From contig JAJDJB010000001.1 in the NCBI GenBank assembly GCA_030266985.1, positions 1 to 64,000 on the forward strand: a DNA stretch of 64,000 nt, given 5' to 3'. Below the pieces are notes generated by a model. That model ran no database searches, was not told the origin of the DNA, and worked only from the letters and a program-made list of their open reading frames with translations. The stretch comes from Synergistaceae bacterium OttesenSCG-928-D05 (GTDB lineage: Bacteria; Synergistota; Synergistia; Synergistales; Synergistaceae). A program made the translations under genes and the position numbers. Below are positions 58,792 to 64,000 of this stretch, piece after piece (within the stretch, counting starts at the first letter, position 1; every line of letters starts with the position of its first letter).

Positions 58792-61491
58792 TTATTTTCC
58801 ACAGCACTGCTTGTATTTTTTTCCGCTGCCGCAAGGGCAGGGGTCGTTTCTTCCGACTTTTTGCGCGTTGGTAATCGGCTGCGTTTTCTGTGCCGTCATG
58901 AGTGCGCCCGGGTTTTCCATGCCGTCGTCGTACATAACAGGCTGCGGCGCAGGAACGTCGAGCGCGTCGCGGCTTTCCACCCATCGTTTCCGCCTGCTGT
59001 CTTCCTCCTGCGTGACGACGGAGACACGGAAGGCGAATTCGGTAATGCCCTCGCGAATCTGTACCAACATCTCCTGGAAAAGTTTGAAGGATTCGAACTG
59101 ATATTCCAACAGCGGATCTTTCTGCCCGATTGCACGCAAACCGATGCCGCGGCGCAGCTCGTCCATCGAAAGCAGATGTTCTTTCCAGCTTGAGTCCAAA
59201 ACTTGCAGGAAGATATAACGGTAGAGTTTTCCAGCCATATCTTCACCAAGTTCGGTAACTTTCTGCGAAAAGCGCTCGCGGATCTCACTGAGCAGAGATT
59301 CTACGGCCGGCGCAACGTCCTCCTGCGTTTCAATTTTTTCAACGTGCTTCGAAATGCCCGGCCAGAAAAGCGCGTTCAGTTTAATTGCCACAGACTCAAC
59401 ATCGGGAGCTTCCTCTTCCTGGTTCTGGAAGAGGCGTTCCAGCTGCGACTGCGCCGTATCCTCAATCACGCCAAGCGTCCTGCCGAGTATATCTTCGTCG
59501 TCCAATATCTCACTGCGCTCTTTATAGACCGCCTCGCGCTGCTGGTTCATAACATTGTCATAAGAGAGCAATTGTTTTCTGATGTCGAAGTGCATTTCTT
59601 CTACTTTTTTCTGGGCGTTTTCGATTGCTTTGGAAAGAAGGTTATGCTCGATGCACTCCCCTTCTTGCATACCGAGTTTTTCCATAATCCCCTGCACGCG
59701 CTCTCCGCCGAACAGACGGATTAGATCGTCCTGCAGCGATATGTAAAAACGGCTTTCGCCCGGGTCGCCCTGGCGTCCCGAACGCCCGCGAAGCTGATTA
59801 TCGATTCGCCTCGATTCGTGACGTTCCGTACCGATAATACGAAGTCCGCCCGCCTCGATTACCTGCTTATGCTCCTCGGCGCAGATCGCGCGGAACTCGG
59901 CAAGCACTTCCGCGTACTGCTCCGGATTATCTTTTACTTCAAGGCCTTTTTTCTGCATCTCCTCGCGCGCCAGAAAATCGGCATTGCCGCCAAGTACGAT
60001 GTCCGTACCGCGCCCCGCCATATTCGTTGCGACCGTAACGGCACCAAATCTCCCGGCCTGCGCGACGATCGAAGCTTCCTTGTCGTGCACCTTCGCGTTC
60101 AGCACGTTATGCGGGATTTTTCTCGCTCGCAAAAGTTTGCTTACAAGCTCCGAGTGTTCGATCGAAGTTGTGCCCAAAAGTACCGGCTGTCCTCTGCCGT
60201 AACTCTCGGCTGCTTCGTCGACCGCGGCGTTGTATTTTTCCGGCACAGTTCTGTATATCGCATCGGGATTATCCTTGCGAACCATGGGCATATGCGTCGG
60301 TACAACGATAACGGCAAGACCATAGATTTCCTTGAACTCTTCCGCTTCCGTCAGCGCGGTTCCCGTCATGCCCGCAAGTTTTCGATACATGCGGAAATAG
60401 TTCTGCAGCGTGATTGTCGCCAGCGTCTGGTTCTCACGCCCGACTTTCACGCGCTCCTTCGCCTCGATCGCCTGATGCAGCCCCTCTGAATAGCGGCGGC
60501 CAAACATCAGACGGCCGGTGAATTCGTCAACAATCACAATCTCCCCGTCCTTCACAACGTAATGCACGTCGCGCTGGAAGAGATTGTGCGCTTTTAGCGA
60601 CTGTACAATCTTATGGGAGAGCGAGGATTTCGCGAAATCAGTGAACAGGTCGGGGAGCTTGAGGATGCGTTCCGCTTTTGCGATACCCGCTTCCGTAAGC
60701 GCAAGATTGCGCTCCTTCTCTTCGACTTCGAAGTCCGTGCCTTTTTTCAGTTCACGTGCTACGGCGTCCGCAACGCGGTAGGGTTCCGTGTCGTCTTCAG
60801 AAGGTCCCGAGATAATAAGCGGCGTTCTCGCTTCGTCAATCAGAATCGAGTCCACTTCGTCAACGATACAGAAGGTATGCCCGCGCTGTACCTGCTGATC
60901 CTTTTGGATCGCCATGTTGTCACGCAGGTAGTCGAACCCGAATTCGCTGTTCGTGCCATATGTGATATCGCTGCGATAGGCAGCGAAACGATCTTCCTGC
61001 TCCATAAAGGGAGAGATGACGCCGACTGTCAGACCAAGGCCGTTGTAGACTGGTGACATCCATTCCGCGTCACGTTTTGCCAGATAGTCGTTAACCGTAA
61101 TGATGTGAACGCCATCGCCAGTGATCGCGTTGAGCGCGACTGCTAGCGTTGCGACGAGCGTCTTTCCTTCGCCTGTTTTCATCTCGGCAATCTTGCCTTC
61201 GTGCAGGGCCATACCGCCCATCATCTGCTCCTTGAAATGGCGCAGCCCAAGTGTCCGCACGGACACTTCGCGCACGCGCGCGAATACTTCGGGCAGGATA
61301 TCGTCGAGCGTTTCGCCGTTTTCCAGTCTCTGTTTAAAAATTTCCTTTGTCTGTGACAAATCTTCGTCCGAAAGTTTTTGCATTTCCGGCTCGAATGAAT
61401 CTATGATGTTCGCGCGCTCTTCGTATCTCGCAAGCGCCCGGTCGTTTGGGTCAAAACCCAGGGCCTTGATGACCCCGCCTAAAATTCCCAC
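58792..61491 (-). CDS. secA: protein translocase ATPase SecA
   Basis: This protein of about 899 residues powers Sec-dependent export. It has Walker A GEGKTLVATLAVAL, the DEVDSILIDEARTPLIISG box, ATNMAGRGTDIVLGG, and the IGTERHESRRIDNQLRGRSGR motif of the second ATPase lobe. The zinc SEC-C motif CPCGSGKKYKQCC is at the C-terminus. I prefer GTG at 61491, 6 bases after GGTGGAG. GTG at 61503 is also in frame. It has its own promoter and is isolated from the M20 gene by a terminator. Confidence 0.96.
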   Translation of the reverse strand: MGILGGVIKALGFDPNDRALARYEERANIIDSFEPEMQKLSDEDLSQTKEIFKQRLENGETLDDILPEVFARVREVSVRTLGLRHFKEQMMGGMALHEGKIAEMKTGEGKTLVATLAVALNAITGDGVHIITVNDYLAKRDAEWMSPVYNGLGLTVGVISPFMEQEDRFAAYRSDITYGTNSEFGFDYLRDNMAIQKDQQVQRGHTFCIVDEVDSILIDEARTPLIISGPSEDDTEPYRVADAVARELKKGTDFEVEEKERNLALTEAGIAKAERILKLPDLFTDFAKSSLSHKIVQSLKAHNLFQRDVHYVVKDGEIVIVDEFTGRLMFGRRYSEGLHQAIEAKERVKVGRENQTLATITLQNYFRMYRKLAGMTGTALTEAEEFKEIYGLAVIVVPTHMPMVRKDNPDAIYRTVPEKYNAAVDEAAESYGRGQPVLLGTTSIEHSELVSKLLRARKIPHNVLNAKVHDKEASIVAQAGRFGAVTVATNMAGRGTDIVLGGNADFLAREEMQKKGLEVKDNPEQYAEVLAEFRAICAEEHKQVIEAGGLRIIGTERHESRRIDNQLRGRSGRQGDPGESRFYISLQDDLIRLFGGERVQGIMEKLGMQEGECIEHNLLSKAIENAQKKVEEMHFDIRKQLLSYDNVMNQQREAVYKERSEILDDEDILGRTLGVIEDTAQSQLERLFQNQEEEAPDVESVAIKLNALFWPGISKHVEKIETQEDVAPAVESLLSEIRERFSQKVTELGEDMAGKLYRYIFLQVLDSSWKEHLLSMDELRRGIGLRAIGQKDPLLEYQFESFKLFQEMLVQIREGITEFAFRVSVVTQEEDSRRKRWVESRDALDVPAPQPVMYDDGMENPGALMTAQKTQPITNAQKVGRNDPCPCGSGKKYKQCCGK

Positions 61492-61568
61492 AAATGACTC
61501 CACCTTTCAGAGTGTCGAACCACAAAACAACTGCAGCCCTTTTAAGAGGGCCGTTTTGTATCAGACGA

Positions 61569-61597
61569 ATTATATATCTTCTTATAAAAGTGGTCAA
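61569..61597 (-). promoter_or_regulatory. secA promoter
   Basis: On the minus strand TTGACC (plus 61592-61597) and a perfect TATAAT (plus 61569-61574) are 17 bases apart. The leader to secA, about 70 bases, contains a GGCCCTCTTAAAAGGGC-type stem that was not explored further. Confidence 0.78.
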
Positions 61598-61647
61598 AGG
61601 AAGTTGTTTGTCAGGCAAAGTTCGTTTTTTCGATGTACCGGATATAA

Positions 61648-61680
61648 AACGGCGCGCCGGAACCGACGCGCCGCTTTTTA
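61648..61680 (-). terminator. intrinsic terminator after the M20 peptidase
   Basis: CGGCGCG and CGCGCCG (61651-61657 with 61668-61674) make a GC-rich stem around a 10-base loop, followed on the minus strand by TTTTAT. The other strand also ends in a T run (61676-61680), so it may work both ways. Confidence 0.75.
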
Positions 61681-61687
61681 CCAAATT

Positions 61688-62908
61688 TTATTCATCCGCC
61701 ATCATAAGCGCGAAGATTTTACACTCATTTTTCATGTACTCGATCACGCTGTATTCGTTCGGCATATGCGCGACATCCGCTTCCTGCACCCAAACCACTG
61801 CGGGGATATCGACCTGGCGCAGATAAGCAGCGCAGGTTCCGCCGCCAACGCCGCCAACGACAGGTTTTACGTCCAAAACCTGCGGCAACGCTTTTTCCAA
61901 AAGTTTTACGATTGGCGCATCTACAGGAGTCGGCGCGGGTGCCTGCTCATATTGCAGTTTTCTGACTTCAACGCGCACACCGTGTTTTTCTTCGGTCTTT
62001 TTTACCACAGATTCGACAACTTTCATGACATCGCTCAATTGGACATGCGGCAACACGCGGCAGTCGAAGCAAAAAATTTCGCGGCCGGGTACCGTATTGA
62101 CGTTGGCTACGTTTTTATTACGCCGCGTCGGCTCGAACGTGGACACAGAAGGCGCAAAAAGTTCGTCAGTCTCAGGGAATGCATTGTGCAGCGCTTCGTC
62201 CAATGCGACGGAAAGTTCGTTCGCAACGCGGCATGCGTTTTTACCAAGCTGCGGCATACTCGCGTGCACCTGTTCACCCGTCACTTCAAATTCCAGCCAG
62301 GCAATGCTTTTTTCCGCCACTTCGATAAAATCGCCTTTTTCGTTGCCGCCGTCCGGCACAATGACGAGGTCGTCCTTGCGAAAAAGACCCTCTTTTATCA
62401 GGTACTGAATCCCGTGCAAGCTGCCGACCTCTTCATCCGCGACAAATGCCAGATAGACTTCATAGGCCGGTGTCACACCAAGCTTTTTCAATGCGGCGGC
62501 CGCATAGAGCGAGGCAACAAGCTCCTGTCCATTATCGCTGGAACCGCGCCCATAGATACGGCCGTCCTTGACTACAGCTTTAAAAGGATCCGTGTCCCAG
62601 AGTGAACGGTCTCCCTCCGGAACCACGTCCATATGCGACATAACCCAGAGGCGTTTTTCGCTTTTGCCCGGGATTTTCACGATTAAATTAGGGCGAACGC
62701 CATTTTTTGCCGTCGGGTCATTGGAGTTATATATCTCGGGTTTTCCCAATCCCAGTTCTTCAACTTTTTTCGCAAGGTATTGCGCCTTATCGTATTCGCC
62801 TTCGCCGCCATCCAGCGGACTGACCGCAGGAATCGCGACCAACCCTGACAGCGTATCGATCATTTGAGGTTCCAGCGCGTCGATTGCGCTGAAAATTTTT
62901 TCTTTCAT
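61688..62908 (-). CDS. M20-family metallopeptidase/deacylase
   Basis: This 406-residue protein has the two-zinc M20 fold of the ArgE/DapE/Sapep group. Zinc-site motifs are seen in MSHMDVVPEGD (first His and Asp region), GRGSSDNGQELVASL, ADEEVGSLHG (the catalytic Glu pair) and the C-terminal AHMPNEYSVIEY (last His). The substrate, such as small peptides or N-acyl amino acids, cannot be read from sequence. GGGAGGT precedes the ATG. The gene follows pgsA by 24 bases and ends at a terminator. Confidence 0.9.
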   Translation of the reverse strand: MKEKIFSAIDALEPQMIDTLSGLVAIPAVSPLDGGEGEYDKAQYLAKKVEELGLGKPEIYNSNDPTAKNGVRPNLIVKIPGKSEKRLWVMSHMDVVPEGDRSLWDTDPFKAVVKDGRIYGRGSSDNGQELVASLYAAAALKKLGVTPAYEVYLAFVADEEVGSLHGIQYLIKEGLFRKDDLVIVPDGGNEKGDFIEVAEKSIAWLEFEVTGEQVHASMPQLGKNACRVANELSVALDEALHNAFPETDELFAPSVSTFEPTRRNKNVANVNTVPGREIFCFDCRVLPHVQLSDVMKVVESVVKKTEEKHGVRVEVRKLQYEQAPAPTPVDAPIVKLLEKALPQVLDVKPVVGGVGGGTCAAYLRQVDIPAVVWVQEADVAHMPNEYSVIEYMKNECKIFALMMADE

Positions 62909-62932
62909 TATATGTGGACCTCCCTGAGGGTT

Positions 62933-63496
62933 TTATTTTTCCAGAAGGCTTCTCGACTTCATAAGATAGTCCATGCCGGACCATAACGTGAGGAACATCG
63001 CAAGCCACATGACGAGCATGCCGCCGGGGATATTAAAGATTAAAAGTGAGATGCCTACGATCTGGCTAACCGTTTTAAGCTTACCGCCGCTTGAGGCGGC
63101 AATCACGACGCCCTCGGAGGCCGCGATCATACGGAGCCCTGTGACGATGAATTCGCGCGCGATGATGATGACCACCATCCACGCCGGCACCCTGTGCAAT
63201 TCCACAAGCGCGACCAATGCCGCGACTACCATAATTTTGTCCGCCAGCGGGTCAATGAATTTTCCCAGGTTCGTCACCATACCGTGTTTGCGCGCAATGT
63301 AACCGTCTGCAGCGTCAGTGAGCGAAGCAATGATAAAGACAAGTCCTGCAAGCAGGTCTCCGATGTTAACGCCTTCGATGAAACCGAACTGCGTACGCAT
63401 CGTGAGAAAGACCATAACGATCGGCACAAGAAAAACTCTGGAAATGCTCAACATGTTGGGCAAGTTGAGTGCTTTCGGCAGTTTACTTTCCGACAC
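62933..63496 (-). CDS. pgsA: CDP-diacylglycerol--glycerol-3-phosphate 3-phosphatidyltransferase
   Basis: This protein of 187 residues has the CDP-alcohol phosphatidyltransferase motif DGxxAR...G...D...D, seen in DAADGYIARKHGMVTNLGKF and IDPLADK. Its helices (for example LLAGLVFIIASLTD) place it in the inner membrane. It makes phosphatidylglycerol phosphate. GTG at 63496 has GGAGGC 7 bases upstream. The earlier ATG at 63514 has no ribosome site. It is likely co-transcribed with the M20 gene. Confidence 0.93.
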   Translation of the reverse strand: MSESKLPKALNLPNMLSISRVFLVPIVMVFLTMRTQFGFIEGVNIGDLLAGLVFIIASLTDAADGYIARKHGMVTNLGKFIDPLADKIMVVAALVALVELHRVPAWMVVIIIAREFIVTGLRMIAASEGVVIAASSGGKLKTVSQIVGISLLIFNIPGGMLVMWLAMFLTLWSGMDYLMKSRSLLEK

Positions 63497-63641
63497 GGGC
63501 ACGCCTCCGTTCATTAAAAAATAAGGACAATGATATTGGCTTCCATCATTTTATAACAGCGCGGGTTCTTTTCACACCCTTTTTCGTTTACATACCGCGA
63601 AAATTCAGCATAAAGCGAAGGAGTTTTCGGTGTGAAGAACG

Positions 63642-64000
63642 TCAGCCGCGCACCTTTACGCTAGGAAGCAGGCGCCTGATCTGCTCCGCCTCTGCTTTCG
63701 CGAGCATCCGGCAGGCCGGGTCGAGCGCATGATCGGGCAAAAAAGCCTGCACAACCCAGTTTTTATCACGCCCCAGCTGCGTTTGGATTTTTAGAAGCTG
63801 TTCTTCGGAGAGCAAGGCCGGCGACCACGTCGTCCGAAGCTCGTACGACGGAGCGTACAGCCTGAGCGCCGTCAGGCTGTCTTTGATCTTTTGCTCATCT
63901 ATCGGCACACCTGCCGCCACAGCGTACGCATCCTCTCCGAAAGGCGCTTTGACATCCATCGCGACATGATGGACAAGCCCCGCCCCAAGCACACGGCGCA
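63642..64000 (-). CDS. 3' part of a radical-SAM activase-like gene (NrdG-type), truncated by the window
   Basis: The visible 119 residues continue in frame past the end of the window, so the N-terminus and any CxxxCxxC cluster are outside. The sequence resembles the C-terminal half of anaerobic ribonucleotide reductase activating proteins and kin (TIGR02495-like). Matching features are HHVAMDVKAPFGEDAY, SYELRTTWSPALLSEEQ and WVVQAFLPD. The match is by eye. About 145 bases separate its stop from the start of pgsA, and nothing gene-like was seen there. Confidence 0.65.
   Translation of the reverse strand, partial: RRVLGAGLVHHVAMDVKAPFGEDAYAVAAGVPIDEQKIKDSLTALRLYAPSYELRTTWSPALLSEEQLLKIQTQLGRDKNWVVQAFLPDHALDPACRMLAKAEAEQIRRLLPSVKVRG

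Noticed and set aside
1-64000. CRISPR arrays, tRNA/rRNA genes, insertion sequences or prophage genes
   Set aside because: I saw no spaced direct repeats, transposase-like frames or RNA gene sequences by eye. A tRNAscan-type search was not possible.

Overview
The window looks like chromosome from a strictly anaerobic, amino-acid-fermenting bacterium with an outer membrane, most likely a member of the Synergistota. That assignment is inference. It rests on combining a glycine reductase operon with a selenocysteine-containing GrdB, an Etf-linked lactate dehydrogenase, a complete-looking LPS-core heptose cluster, a type II secretion system and Gram-positive-style genes (RNase Y, YmdB, DivIVA, YybS-like). 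No tRNA, rRNA, CRISPR array, insertion sequence or prophage gene was seen. GTG and TTG starts are common.

Region 1 (1-5.3 kb, plus strand): etfB-etfA-lactate dehydrogenase (an lctBCD-like set), a thiol peroxidase-type peroxiredoxin, and a lone MetQ-family binding protein. MetQ is preceded by a strong promoter, a 27-codon methionine-rich open frame and an intrinsic terminator, which together resemble a methionine attenuator.

Region 2 (5.4-13.2 kb, minus strand): the glycine/sarcosine/betaine reductase operon grdX-grdE-grdB-grdC-grdD. It has its own promoter with a perfect palindrome over the -35 box and a single-aptamer glycine riboswitch. A possible start-site-sequestering hairpin sits over grdX. 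grdB is read through an in-frame UGA followed by a SECIS-like hairpin. A sodium-dependent (NSS) transporter lies just upstream. grdA is not in the window.

Region 3 (13.2-25.7 kb): rny-ymdB with its own promoter. Upstream of it is a tightly packed minus-strand run queD-folE2-rlmI-like-HAD-HlyD-like-yggS-divIVA-recG. Divergent from queD is a short plus-strand island: a DapA-family aldolase, galE and a flavin-dependent oxidoreductase.

Region 4 (25.7-37 kb, minus strand): an LPS/surface-glycan cluster with a GT9 heptosyltransferase, hldE, gmhB, gmhA, several glycosyltransferases, an O-antigen ligase/polymerase-like protein and a probable beta-propeller glycosidase-like protein.

Region 5 (37-51 kb, minus strand): type II secretion genes J, K, L, M, N, C, I-like, D, E and F in transcription order, preceded by two tandem paralogous Wzy/O-antigen-ligase-type membrane proteins. 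The major pseudopilin gene gspG is absent.

Region 6 (51-64 kb, minus strand): core genes dnaB, rplI, a YybS-like gene, rpsR, ssb, rpsF, an ftsB-like gene, argS, a large exported protein, secA, an M20 peptidase, pgsA, and the 3' part of a radical-SAM activase-like gene that runs off the end.
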